Part shown: piece after piece, positions 41,656 to 52,743 of the stretch
How the letters are laid out: every line of letters starts with the position of its first letter
Numbering within the stretch: position 1 is the first letter of the stretch
NCBI GenBank assembly: GCA_963575745.1
Contig: CAUYUJ010016482.1
Coordinates: 82,368 to 146,367, forward strand
From: Prorocentrum cordatum
Taxonomy: Eukaryota > Sar > Dinophyceae > Prorocentrales > Prorocentraceae
Direction: 5' to 3'
Length of the DNA stretch: 64,000 nucleotides
Notes under the pieces: generated by a model
What the model was told of the DNA's origin: nothing
What the model saw: only the letters and a program-made list of their open reading frames with translations
Databases searched by the model: none
Position numbers and translations under genes: made by a program

Positions 41656-42720
41656 CACTTCTCCCCCCTATCACCTTCAGCCTGTTGGCCCCTGTGTGGG
41701 CACTTGTCAGGAGCAACTGATGCGCCGACGACTCTTCTTTGCCCGCCGATAGCTCGCAGTGTTGCGGCATTGCTTTCTTGATCCTGGACGCCGCACTGCG
41801 GCTGGCGCTTCTGCTCTTGGTTGAGCCCACTATATTTTTCACGCTCCGCGTATCCCCACCAGCGTCTGGCGTCTGATGTTGGGTCCACTTTCTGGATTCG
41901 GTCACGTTCCAATTCATTCACCATTTCGGTGTGCAGCGAGGCCCTCATCCTGGACCTCCTCGGCTTGGCGTGAACTTCGTGTTCTCTTGCGGCGTTTTCG
42001 CCGCCTGCGTGGCAGCGTAGCCCGCTCCTGTCGCCGAGTGCCTAATTTGATCGTGGCGCGGTGGCTTCGCTCCTTGACGGCGCGCGGTTGCTCCGTGTCG
42101 CTCGCGAACAAAAAGTATCCCCACCAGCGTCCCTGGCGCCTGGTGGTGTCTGGGCTGGCTTCTTGGAGCCTGGTGCGGTAATCCATCCTGGCGTCCCGGT
42201 GATTTGCACGTCGACCAGCTCCAGCAAGCATGCTTGCATGTTCCTGGCCCCTGGTCCCCAGACTGCCACAGCCTGGCCGTGTTTGCAGCTGCCGCCTTGC
42301 AACGGTGGGATGCACCTCCACGTGGTTTGCTCATGAGTGGTTTAGCCGTCTTGTTCACCCACTTGAGGTTGCCACTGTTGGCTTGCGTCGCAGGTGCGCT
42401 GGACTGCTTGCTCAGCCCCGCGCCATGCCGTGCTCTGCTCGGTGGCACGTTTACCTCTGGCGCCTGGCGCGACAAGGTGCAATTTGTTTGCCTTCCTGGT
42501 GGTCTCGCCCCTGGAATGGTTGCACTTCAGCCGCCTGGCACACCTGGCAGCTCTTGCAGCCCCGCCTTCTTCCTCAACGCCCCCCGGCGGCAGTCCGACA
42601 GCCGCTCGTGCGCGCTAGGTAATTAGCTTCGCTCGTAGCCCGGGCTGACTTCTGACGCCGCCTGCGCCTTCGCTTGCGGCCGCGACAAAAATCCCCACCA
42701 GCCCATTCAGACACCCTGCC
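41656..42720. other. Non-satellite island with a repeated GGTGGGGAT phrase
   Basis: Minus-strand ACGCTGGTGGGGATA occurs at about 41850 and 42115, and GGCTGGTGGGGATTT at about 42688. Read on the minus strand the first two encode RRWWGYA and GRWWGYF. The surrounding frames are Arg/Ala/Gln-rich. A degraded coding repeat is possible but no family is recognised. Confidence 0.4.
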
Positions 42721-42834
42721 CGTAGAGCTGACGGGAAAAAAAAGGAACGAAGAGACACATTTAGGGGAACAAAGCGAGCAAGGGGGTGGCCTTGGAAGGT
42801 TTCATCGGGCCATCCCTGGGTGCCGCGTGGGGGC

Positions 42835-43054
42835 GAGGGGAAGAGGAGGAAGATGATGAGGAGGACGAGGATGGGGAGGACGAGGAGGACGATGACGCGG
42901 ATGAGGACGAGGACGAGGAGGACGAGGACCAGGATGAGGACGACGCGGACGAGGACTCACGGAACCATCTAGATGTATTATTTGCGGCTGCTGCTGCTGC
43001 TGCTCTCTGGGGGTTTTGGGTGCCTTTTGGATTTATAGATCACCCAAGGAAGGG
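42835..43054. repeat. GAGGACGAG-type acidic triplet run and spacer
   Basis: GAGGAC/GATGAG triplets at 42840-42958, then a GCT triplet run (42990-43006) and a spacer. Confidence 0.85.
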
Positions 43055-43540
43055 CTACCCAAAGGCTACCCCTAGGGCCTACCCCTAGGGCCTACCCCTA
43101 GGGCCACCCGTAGGGCCTACCCCTAGGGCTACCCTAGGGCTACCCCTAGGACCTACCCCTAGGGCTACCCTAGGGCTACCCCTAGGTCGACCCTAGGGCC
43201 ACCCTAGGGCTGCTACCCCTAGGGCCCACCCCTAGGGTTACCCTAGGCCTACCTATAGGGCCTCCCCCTAAGGCGACCCTAGGGCTACCCGTAGGGCCTA
43301 CCCCTAGGGCTACCCTAGGGCTACCCGTAGGGCCTACCCCTAGGGCTACCCCCTATGCCGCCTACCCCTAGGGCCTACCCCTACGGCCACCCTAGGCTTA
43401 ACCTTACGGCCTACCCCTAAGGCTACCCGTAGGGCCTACCCCTAGTGCCTACCCCTAAGGCTACCCTAGGGCTATCCCTAGGGCTTACCCCTAGGGCTAC
43501 CCTAGGCCAGCCCCTGGGGCCTACCCCTAGGGCCGCCTTT
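43055..43540. repeat. ACCCCTAGGGCCT minisatellite, array 1
   Basis: Units of about 10-18 bp around CTACCCCTAGGGC and CTACCCTAGGG. The CCCTAGGG core is self-complementary. Array 2 lies at 45478-45930. Confidence 0.96.
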
Positions 43541-43554
43541 GCCAGAGGAGAAAC

Positions 43555-44205
43555 ACAAGGATGAGGGGGAGGCGAGACGAGGAGGAGGAGGAGGAGGAGG
43601 AGAGGAGGAGGAGGAGGGAGGAGGGAGGAGGAGGGAGCGGAAGGGGGAGGAGGGACGGAGGAGGAGGAGGAGGAGGGAGGAGGAGGAGGAGGGAGGTGAG
43701 AGGAGGAGGAGGAGGAGGAGGAGGAGGAGGAGGAGGAGGAGGAGGAGGAGGAGGAGGGAGGAGGGAGGAGGAGGAGGAGGAGGGAGGGAGGGAGGAGGAG
43801 GAGGAGGAGGAGAGGAGGAGGAGGGAGGAGGAGGAGGAGGAGGAGGAGGAGGGGAGGATGAGGAGGAGGAGGAGGGAGGAGGAGGGAGGAGGAGGAGGAG
43901 GAGGAGGAGGAGGAGGAGGGAGGAGGAGAGGGAGGAGGAGGAGGAGGAGGAGGAGGAGGAGGAGGAGGAGGAGGAGGAGGAGGAGGAGGAGGAGGAGGAG
44001 GAGGAGGAGGAGAGGAGGAGGAGGGAGGAGGAGGAGGAGGAGGAGGAGGAGGAGGAGAGGAGGAGGAGGAGGAGGAGGAGGAGGAGGAGGAGGAGGGAGG
44101 AGGAGGAGGAGGAGGAGGAGGAGGAGGAGGAGGAGGAGGAGGAGGAGGGGGAGGACGAGGAAAAGGAAAACGAGGAGGAGGAGGAGGAGGAGGAGGAGGT
44201 GGCAG
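43555..44205. repeat. (GGA)n array, 0.65 kb
   Basis: The longest GGA tract in the window, with GGGA and GAGA interruptions. Purine strand is +. Poly-Glu, poly-Arg, poly-Leu and poly-Ser frames arise here. Confidence 0.98.
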
Positions 44206-44322
44206 CCCCGCCTGCGCCGCCCTGGCGCCAGGCGGCGCCCCCGTCGACCGTCGATCGGCTCGGCTTTGCGTCGTCGTCGTCGTCGTCGTCGTTGCCGTCG
44301 TCGACGTCGCCGCCTCCGCCGC

Positions 44323-44357
<35 letters not shown>

Positions 44358-44690
44358 GCCGCTTGCCCCCCCCCTGGTGGACACTGGGACGAAAAGGGAC
44401 CGCTGCGGACCACGGGAGGGCGGGCCCTTGCGGCGCCCCCCCGGCGCGAGGGCCAGGGGCCGCCCGCCGACCCTCCGGGGCCGCTGTGGGGTCCAGCCCT
44501 CGGGGGCCGCGGGTTGAGAAGGTCAGACCAGCGGGTCCTCACCCCTGCACCTGGCCCGAGGGGCCGAGCCGCGCCCGAGGGGCCGATCCGGGCCCGTGCG
44601 GGGGGGCGTAAACGGGAAGAACAAAACCAAGAAACCTTCGGACCGACGGCGACGACGGCGGCGGCGACGGCGCGGGGCCCCCACCCCTCA
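44206..44690. other. GC-rich stretch with GTC/GCC triplets
   Basis: Triplet runs CGTCGTCGT (44270-44295) and GCCGTC (44310-44355). No gene supported. Confidence 0.5.
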
Positions 44691-44694
44691 CCCG

Positions 44695-44995
44695 CACAAA
44701 ACCGCCCCCCCCCCCTCACAGGCCCCCCCTCGCAGACCCCGCCCTCGCAGACCCCGCCCTCGCAGACCCCCCCTCGCAGACCCCCCCCTCACAGACCTCC
44801 CCCCCTCACAGACCCCCCTCTGGGACCCCCCCGTCACAGACAGACCCCCCCCTCACAGACCCCCCCCTCACAGACCCCCCACTCGCAGACCCCCCCCCCC
44901 TCGCAGACCCCACCCCTCGCAGATCCCCCCTCACAGACCCCCCCTCTGGGACCCCCCCTCACAGACCCCCTCCCCTCGCAGACCCCTCACAGCAA
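44695..44995. repeat. CTCACAGACCCCCC minisatellite
   Basis: Units CTCGCAGACCCC and CTCACAGACCCCCC of 13-17 bp, with occasional CTCTGGGACCCC. Confidence 0.95.
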
Positions 44996-45470
44996 TCAAT
45001 GCATTTAATGTCCCGCCCGCCCGCCCGACCGAAGGAATAACTTTGTAATCCGCTGCCAAAGGGAGTCAATGTGTAATTCGCCACACACGCAATCATTGCC
45101 TTTAATGTCCCGCCCGCCTGCCCGACAAAAGGAATCAATGTGTAATCTGCCACAATAAGAATCAGTCTGCCATCCGCCACACAAGCAATCAATGTCTTCA
45201 ATGTCCCGCCCGCCCGCCCGACAAAAATGATATGTTGATAATCCACCACAGCGGGAATCTACTCGTAATTCGTTACCAACGGGAAGCACTTGGTAATCCA
45301 CCGCACAAGCAATCAATGCCTTTAATGTCCCGCCCGCCTGCCCGACTAAAGGCATCAATTTGTAATCCGCTACCAAAGGGAATCAACATGTAATCCGCCA
45401 CCAAAGCAATCAATGCATTGAATGTCCCGCCCGCCCGCCCGACCAAAGGAATCAGTTTGTAATCCATAAT
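44996..45470. repeat. About 96-bp tandem repeat
   Basis: AATGTCCCGCCCGCC is found near 45007, 45104, 45199, 45327 and 45420 (spacing about 95-97, once about 128). Units share CAATCAATGC, TTGTAATCCGC and CCCGACNAAAGG. Confidence 0.92.
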
Positions 45471-45477
45471 AAATGGG

Positions 45478-45940
45478 CTACCCCTAGGGCTACCCTAGGG
45501 CTACCCCTGGGGCCTACACCTAGGGCTACCCTAGGGCTACCCCTAGGGACTACCCCTAGGGCTACCCTAGGGCTACCCTATGGCCTACCCTAGGGCCTAC
45601 CCCTAGGGCTACCCGTAGGGCCTACCCCTAGGGCTACCCGTAGGGCCTACCCCTAGGGCCTACCCCTAGGGCCTACCCCTAGGGCTACCCTATGGCCTAC
45701 CCCCAGGGCCTACCCCTTGGGCTACCCCTAGGGCCTACCCCTTGGGCTACCCTGAGGCTACCCCAGGGTGTTCAGTAGGGCCTACCCTTGGGAAGCCTAG
45801 GGCCTTCAGTAGAGCCTACCCTTGGGAAGCCTGGGGCCTTCAGAAGGGCCTACCGTTGGGAAGCCTAGGGCCTTCAGTCGGGCCTACCCTCGGAAAGCCT
45901 AGGGTCGGTAGAAGGGCCTAGGGTAGCCAAGGCCCCCGGT
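45478..45940. repeat. ACCCCTAGGGCCT minisatellite, array 2
   Basis: Same unit as 43055-43540, same orientation, changing after 45770 into a 35-40-bp variant with CTTGGGAAGCCTAGGGCC. Confidence 0.95.
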
Positions 45941-45949
45941 GATCTATAC

Positions 45950-46460
45950 CCTCTTGGAACCTTCTTGGTAACCGTGGATGGTTTCTTGGGATCATCTTGG
46001 AGGCCATCGATTACAGGATGGGGGGGGTCCCCGTCTCAGCTCCCCCCTCAGGAGCCCGCAACACGCTTCTTGGGGCTCTCTTGGGCCGCTCTTGGGCGCT
46101 CTTGGAACGGTTTTGTAGCCGTTTGGGGTATCTTGGGAGCCATCTTGAGCCAGCTTGGGTTTTCTGAGCCATTTTGGAGGTCATCTTGGGCTCTTTGAGG
46201 CCGCTCGGGGGCCTCTTGGGGGCCTCTCGGGTGCCATCTGGGACCATCCTGGGACCCTTTTGGGGCCCTCTTGGGGCTCTGTTGGGGCTCTCTTGGGAAC
46301 CATGGGGCGCCTATAGGGGCCATCTTCGAGGCTATCGATCAAAGGGGGTCCCGATCGAGGCCTCCCCCCCTCGATGGCCACGGTCCTCGTGATAGGGGTT
46401 CGAAAATGGCCCTCATAGGGGCCGATCCCCCTCCCGTCCAGGTCCAGGGGAGGGGGTAGG
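45950..46460. repeat. CTCTTGGGGCC dispersed module
   Basis: Phrases such as CTTGGGGCTCTCTTGGG and CCATCTTGGG at 46070-46330. After 46330 the module is followed by C-rich and G-rich short runs. Confidence 0.75.
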
Positions 46461-46589
46461 GGGAAGGGTCAAGACCCCCTCCCCGCCCGCAAGCCGTCTC
46501 GCTCACTCCCACCCGCCCTCCCAACACATACGTAGCACCCGAGTCTGGCCCGAGCCTGAGCATATTCAGCAGTCGTCTTTGGATGAGCA

Positions 46590-46605
46590 GCTGCTGGGGG
46601 CCAAT

Positions 46606-46651
<46 letters not shown>

Positions 46652-46669
46652 TGCCCGCCGCCGCCGCTT

Positions 46670-46700
<31 letters not shown>

Positions 46701-47537
46701 CCCCTCCCCGTTGCCAAACCGCCGCCGCCGCCGCAGCCGCTGCCGCCACCGCCACCGCCACCGCTGCCGCCGCCGCCGCCGCCGCAGCCGCCGCCGCCGC
46801 CGCCGCCGCCAAGTGTATTGTGTATTGTTTTTTGACAGGGATGGTGGGGGGGGGGCGCATCGGGTTGGTTGCGCATGTTCCGAATTTGGAGGCAGAGCGT
46901 GGTTTGCATTGTTTTTTGCAAGGAGTGGTGGGGGGGGTGTCGTCATGGACCCTGGTTGACCCCCAGTCGCCTGGGGGAGGGAGTGTTTATTTATAGGGAG
47001 CAGAAGAGGAACGGAAGTCTTCGTTTGACCACCTGCGCCCAGAGGGCTGGTGGGATTATCGGCCTCCTCCTTTCTGTTGGATCTAGGGCTCAATTGCATG
47101 TATAGGCATCCGTCCAGTAAGGGGGGCAGGCTTGTCCCACCAGCCCTCTGGGCGCAGGTGGTCAAACGATGACTTTCTTTCTTCTTCCAAAAACCCTCTT
47201 ACCCGTCGGGGAGGGGTTTATCACTGTTCCCTATTCATGAACACCCCCTCCCCCAGGCGACTGGTAGCCAACCAGGAACCATGAGGCCCCCCCCCCCGCC
47301 ATCCCTTCAAAAAAACCATGCAAAGCACACTCTGCTTCCAAATTCGGAGCATGCGCGGCCAACCCGATGCGGCCTCCCCCCGCCATCCCTGTCGACAAAA
47401 ACAATACATAGTACACTTGGCGGCGGCGGCGGCGGCTGCGACGGCTGCGGCGGCGGCTGCGGCGGCTGCGGCGGCTGCAGCGGCGGCGGCGGCGGTGGCG
47501 GCGGCGGCGGGGGCGGCGGCGGCGTCGGCGGCGGCTG

Positions 47538-47568
<31 letters not shown>

Positions 47569-47643
47569 GGCGATGGCGGTGGCTGCAGCGGCTGCGGCGG
47601 CAGCGGCTGCGGCGGCGGCGATTTGGAAACGGGGGCGGCGGCA

Positions 47644-47674
<31 letters not shown>

Positions 47675-47690
47675 GGGGAAACCTGCAGTC
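46590..47690. mobile_element. 1.1-kb foldback/long inverted repeat with CCG-rich arms
   Basis: 47022-47055 and 47135-47168 are perfect 34-bp inverted copies around a 79-bp spacer. Further out, arm landmarks pair in order. GGAGGGAGTGTTTAT matches AACACCCCCTCCCCC. CATGGACCCTGGTTG matches CAACCAGGAACCATG. CCGAATTTGGAGGCAGAG matches CTCTGCTTCCAAATTCGG. CGCATCGGGTTGG matches CCAACCCGATGCG. AAGTGTATTGTGTATTG matches CAATACATAGTACACTT. The arms end in (CCG)n at 46600-46815 and (CGG)n at 47420-47680, where TTTGGCAACGGGGAGG (read inverted) still pairs with TTTGGAAACGGGGGCG. No coding domain is seen in either arm. Confidence 0.95.
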
Positions 47691-48084
47691 ATTTCTCAGG
47701 CGCCGGCTGTGCGCGCCAGGGACACTGGCAAGCCCGGCTGTGCGGCTGCCGAGGACAGCCGAGGACAGCGGTGGACCCGGCTGTGTGGCCGCTGCAGCAA
47801 ACGAGCGCTCATCGCATCATTTTCATTCTCGTGCACTTGTCATTGAGGACATACGGACAGCTTGCGCTGAACTCCGAACTCGTGGTTCACATGTGTGACC
47901 GCATCGCACATGCAGAGTGTATGACCTCTATTGTTACAGTATTTGGGTGCTCTACTTTCGGTGGATTATCAAGTGCCGTGGGTGGCAACGCCCGCTGACT
48001 GGTGCGTTAGGTTGCCTGGAAAGTGGGCGGGGCCACGTTATCAACGCATCAAAAATTTGATGTTTTAAGGCTCGGGCTCTACGT
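47691..48084. other. Sequence upstream of the Copia coding region
   Basis: Non-repetitive. I compared it by eye with sequence after 54394 and saw no LTR pair. It may be the element leader. Confidence 0.4.
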
Positions 48085-49930
48085 ATGTCTACTGTAGTTG
48101 TGGGACCACCAGGTTATTTCTGGAAGCAGGGTCCCATGCGAGATGCCATTGAAGATCTCGAGTTGCAGGTCACGCGTGCGCGACGTTGCCATTTCGGTTT
48201 GAAATGCGACCGTTCAAGTAAGTTACCTGGCGGATCATATCTGCAAGGCGGCAACTACCTACGCGCGCGTCCCAACCAATTTGTGGAAATGTACGTGTCA
48301 AACTGCAGGGGGACCTGCCCAACTTGCTGACCATGGGTTGGGCTGGTATGACCAAGGCGCTCAGAAGGCAGAGTGGCGCAACAAAACATTGGCTATCATG
48401 ACCGCGAGATTGATTGATCAAATGGATTACACAAATCGAAGAGAAACCACGCGAGTGCTGTACACCGTAGCACTCGCGCACGAGTGGATAAAAGGGGCAC
48501 GAACTTGCGGTCAGTCTCCGAATAATGGCCCTGAATGGGACCATGTCGCAATACGGGGAACGATGAACATGGGCGACAATCAGATCATGCAAGACATCGA
48601 GATCCGGGGCCAGCCTATCGGGTATATTTACAATGCGCCGTAAACGAGTGGCGTAACAAACATTCGGTCTCGGTTATACTGGGGGCCGCCAGAGACGGCT
48701 CTCATCGGACAGGAGGGCCCGCGACCGCTCTCAAGGCGAGTTGCGTTCGTCGATGACGATCGCGCCCCTCCCTCTTCGATTGAGCGTGGCCGCGTGCCCC
48801 CCTCTATTCCCGAATTTCCGACGCTAAGTACACCTGATGTTGAGCGACAGACAGCATTGCCGACCGATGCCCGAATAAAGCAAAAGGAAAACATACATCC
48901 GACAAAGAAGCGGGCGTCGAGCCACGCAATATACCCAGGGTGTTCGATGAAGGTAACGACGACTCCGGGGGTGGCCTCGCAGGTCTCGGATGTAGCGCGC
49001 ACTGCGCCGACGCCCCCCTTGACTCCGACACAGAAAGCGATGCTCAAGAGGAAACCTTCATTGCATTACCTGCGGGGCTACCTGCTGAATCCTGCGCAGA
49101 TGTATTCTCCATAGTCCCAACGTTATGCAATCGGCGACGCAACAAGGTTGCCATGTTGGAATTGTGTGGAGGAAGTGGTGGTATTTCGGAGCTAGCGCCC
49201 AGCCGAGGTATGTCTCCCCGTGGAAACTTGGACGAACGCTCATGCGTTGACTTTGGAAACGTGGATGTCCAGGACGCAGTGATGCGCTACCAAGACATGT
49301 GCTTCGTCAAAGTTGTTATACTGCAACCCAACTGCAGAACGACTGGACCACCCTCGTATTTGGATTCCCAAGTCAACTTTGGTACTCGGCATGAACACCG
49401 CAAAGGAGATCTTCCACATATAAAGTTCTGTTACAAGGTTGCCGTGCGTCAGAGCGGCCTTCGACGGTTTTACCTGCGAGAACAACCAGTGGGTACTTGG
49501 GTGGATCAGATGCCACCGTGGACCACATAGGCCAAATTCAAGGGCACTTGCAAGGCGAATGTTGACCAATGCACCACCGGCTTACGTGATTCCCACGGGT
49601 ATTGACACGAAAACCGACCGAGATCGTGGCCTGCCGCCGCCTTTTACATGCACTTTTTGAACGAAGACGATGCGTTGGTCATCATCGGAATACGTCGGTC
49701 TGTAACAAAGAACTGTCCATGGCTGCACATTAGTTCAAATGTGCAGTATCTTTTCGTCGACGCAGTTCAGATCGCGCGCGATCTGTTCCAAGTGAACCGC
49801 GACCCCTTTCATTGCCGCCCTTATTCCTGCACCGTGCTAGTCACCAACGTGAGGGGATATGATTTGGACGATCCAACTATCCTTCGGCAACCCGACGGGT
49901 CGATCACGAGACCGCCTCGGGAGGGCTAAG
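48085..49930 (+). pseudogene. Copia-like N-terminal polyprotein region
   Basis: Pieces in frames 1, 2, 1, 2, 1 read on from each other. They are GPPGYFWKQGPMRDAIEDLE (48085), NKTLAIMTARLIDQMDYTNR (about 48380-48640), a Pro/Thr-rich segment (48794-49114), then LELCGGSGGISEL (about 49159), whose glycine-rich pattern resembles a SAM-binding motif I. PNCRTTGPPSY, FYLREQPVGTW and, after an in-frame TAG (49528), VDQCTTGLRDSHGY follow. A further piece in the same frame (49648-49930) has no recognised family. The function of this region is unknown to me; assignment rests on position before integrase. Confidence 0.65.
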
Positions 49931-49958
49931 ATGTCTTGCTTGGGCGAAGATCCTTGAC

Positions 49959-50582
49959 GTGCGCTCTCCCTCACGTGACAGAAACTCCAAGCATTGCAGG
50001 TGGTATGATAAGGAAGATTACCATTGGGAGTGTCCGAGCTGTAAGCATAATTACGGCCAGAACAAGCCTGGATATGCACGGATACCTGGCAAATGCAAGT
50101 TTGCTCAACCTTGGAAGTTGCCCGACAATCGCGGACAGGTACCGCGGGCTCCTGCCGAAACAGCAGCACCATCACCCGATGCGCAAGCCGCGCCACCACT
50201 TATGCGGCTACGAGCACCAGGGCCCGGCTCTAGAGCCAGACCCACAGCGGGCGCCAGCAGCCACGACATTACAGTAGGCAGACATGCAGCTGAACCTGCT
50301 GCAGGGCAACCTGCCTCGAGTGGAGTTGGTAGTTCGGATGGCCGCATCCGACTGCTACAGGTCAGAGTTAGACGTGGCCGACAGCAGGGGGGATATCCAC
50401 CTCCACCGCCACCTGCGGGTAACCCTGCTGCGCGACCGCGACTTCCAGACTGGTCAAGGATCGACGTACAAATCAGTTTATAGCACTTACGAAGCCTTGA
50501 TCCAAGCGTGGTAACGCGCGAGCTGCGTGAGCTACACTTTCGTTGGCTCCATGCGAAAGAGCCTAAGATGAGACTCATCTAG
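49959..50582 (+). pseudogene. Copia-like zinc cluster and linker
   Basis: Frame 3. HWECPSCKHNYGQNKPGYAR followed by GKCKFA forms a C-x2-C with a later Cys, plausibly a zinc site. A Pro/Ala/Arg linker follows, then, after a TAG at 50481, ELRELHFRWLHAKEPKMRLI, which in Copia elements lies just before the integrase zinc domain. A stop at 50580-50582 ends it. Confidence 0.65.
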
Positions 50583-50625
50583 GCCAATAGGTCTGGACGA
50601 AATCTGACTCAACCTGAGTAAAGGT

Positions 50626-51309
50626 GTCTGCGACGCATGTCGGGGGTGCAGGGCTTGGGGCAAGCCTGGGCATGCGGTTGTGCCATCTACTGCGCTGCCT
50701 GGTAAGTTCAACGAGTATGTTGAATGTGGCCTTATGTTCCACAAACAAGAACATACTATATTTCATATAATCGTTCGTTGTATTTGCTATGCTCGTGGAA
50801 TAGAGATACCGGACAGGACAGTGACCTGACCGGTATCCTGGATGCGTACCGTCAGTGCTCGATGCAGTTTGGACCTGCAATGGTACTCTACCTCGATGGA
50901 GAGGGCGCCCTCAACAATAACGCTGCGAAAGCAGTCCTTAAGGCAACGGGCGCTGAGCTAAGGGTGCGTGTGCGTGGACAACGCGCTGCGGCGATCGAGG
51001 CCAGAAATGGCATATTGCGCCATCTACTTCATGTCATGGAAGCTGAACTTAACAGATTAGACGTGCCTCTTGTGTTCACACGACTACTGCATGAATCCCT
51101 GTTTGCCGCCAATGCGTTTGCCTTCTATAATGGGGTGTCTCCATGCAGCGCCCTGTTTGGGCGGCAGCCGGCAATGCTTCCTGATTTGCCTATCCTGGAT
51201 CGAACAGCCGGCGGAAACGTCGGATCGTTCTCGTGAACAGATGACGCACGAGGCATGCATCGATGCTATCGCGCAGGCCACTGCAGTAGCCAAGACCAAG
51301 CGTGCATGA
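50626..51309 (+). pseudogene. Copia-like integrase
   Basis: Frame 1 gives VCDACRGCRAWGKPGHAVVP, a C-x2-C pre-integrase segment, to a TGA at about 50830. Frame 3 continues with LDAYRQCSMQFGPAMVLYLD, GEGALNNNAA (core Asp) and EARNGILRHLLHVMEAEL (core Glu). HESLFAANAFAFYNGVSP and ALFGRQPAMLPDLP follow. A further shift to frame 1 yields REQMTHEACIDAIAQAT and the stop at 51307-51309. The catalytic Asp and Glu of the rve fold appear retained. Confidence 0.8.
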
Positions 51310-51428
51310 CGCACCAAGACAATTACCTATCACCCGTCAGCGCTACTACGACGAGGGAGATCTAGTTGTTACCATCGCCCCACAACCACGAAGGACGACT
51401 GGGGGGGCTGGAATGGCCCATTCCCGGT

Positions 51429-51430
<2 letters not shown>

Positions 51431-51525
<95 letters not shown>

Positions 51526-51604
51526 TTTTTTTAACCCCCCCCCCCCCCCCCCTTTTTCCACATCTTTCTTTTTCTTTGGTTGAACCATCATTTTTTCTGG
51601 AAAA
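51431..51604. other. T92 / C18 insertion in the Copia element
   Basis: A homopolymer of 92 T (51431-51522), then ATATTTTTTTAA, 18 C (51535-51552) and T-rich sequence. It splits a continuous reading: GGLEWPIPGS before it, and PGGRQVIVRVGNRD after it. This could be a reverse-oriented poly(A) insertion or an assembly error. Confidence 0.85.
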
Positions 51605-52711
51605 AAGCGATCCCGGCGGGCGTCAAGTCATCGTTCGAGTGGGGAACCGCGACGTTCACATGCAATGCGGTGATGCGCGACATTCGCTCTATATTGAAGC
51701 TTTGATAGCCGGAGAGATTGGCTCCGACAGCGATGCGCTACGGACAGTATTGACGTTCGTGGCCAGTTCACCCGCGGGGGGGCCTGCCACGACATGAGGC
51801 TATGTCCCGACCACGAAGGGGGCGCTTCACATGACAAGTGCAAGCCGACTATCTCTTAAGGTACATCTGGCTCTACAATGCCTTATCAGAAACTTCTTCC
51901 GCATCGAGAACGCAGTTTCGTATGAGTTTTAACCGAGAGTATCCGCAAGCAACCTCCGGTGGCTTGCGCTTCGTGTTGCGTATTGGTCCTATGACAACGA
52001 TGTGTATCCAGGATTTCATTATTATGACGCGGAAGGCACCGCTCTTAATATTCATGATATACTTGGATCAGCAGATTCAAGAATCATCCGGTGCCTAAGA
52101 TCCACCAAACCTCCAGCGGGTTTTGACCAGGACACGACAAAGTTGAGGATTGGCGGATGCACCGACGCTGGACGGAACCGCAAGAGGAACCCCAGGGGCC
52201 GAACCACCACAGGAGGATGGGCGCCTCTCAACGATATGAGGAATCGTCGGCGGATCTCGTGGCACATATTATGGAAGTGCGGCGCGCAGAACTGCAGGAT
52301 GAAAGGGAACTGCTGGAGGCAACTCCACTAGATGACCTTTTCACAGTACCCACACATATGATTCCAGACAGCAGTGTGCTGGTCACTGTAGCTGAAGAAC
52401 AGCGGGGGCACCTGCCTAAGTGGGGGCACCCACGCGACTCCGACATCGAGGAGACGCGTCATGTCCCATTGTGCTCCAAGGTCGAAGATTGCAGTTGCAA
52501 GCTGGACTCAGACGGAAACGGGCAATCGGTAATACTCTGCTTTACGGCAGAAATGGCAGAGGTAGTCCTGTTCGAACGACAGCGCATATTATTAAATGCT
52601 GACCGTGTGACCACCATGCGAGTATATGTTGCCGCCGCTGCAAAGCGAGCTGCGGTCGTCAAGGAGAACGACCTCCTCGCGGAGGCTGACGTCCAGGCGA
52701 ATCCCGAGTGA
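51605..52711 (+). pseudogene. Copia-like integrase C-terminus and linker
   Basis: Frame 3 reads VIVRVGNRDVHMQCGDARHS and IEALIAGEIGSDSDALRTVL to 51797. Frames 1 and 3 then give short pieces. Frame 2 (52157-52711) gives a long acidic linker with RRAELQDERELLEATPLDDL, ending AVVKENDLLAEADVQANPE. This linker joins integrase to RT in this element type. Confidence 0.65.
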
Positions 52712-52743
52712 GTATCGAAAGCCGTATGCACTGAGTTCAAGTC

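Noticed and set aside
39745-41781. 678-codon Thr/His frame and opposite Cys/Val frames
   Set aside because: They arise from the CACAAA satellite. A cysteine-rich protein of this regularity has no support.
42835-43088. Acidic protein frame (Asp/Glu-rich)
   Set aside because: GAC/GAG triplet expansion only.
43055-43540. Degenerate telomeric DNA
   Set aside because: The unit centres on CCCTAGGG, not CCCTAAA, and is interrupted by non-telomeric CTACC phrases.
43539-45008. 489-codon Glu/Arg-rich frame
   Set aside because: It translates the (GGA)n array and adjoining GC-rich satellites; all frames and both strands are open.
46137-46190. Spliced-leader-like sequence
   Set aside because: GAGCCATTTTGGAGGTC resembles part of the leader, but the full 22-nt sequence and a following splice donor are absent; it belongs to the CTTGGGG module.
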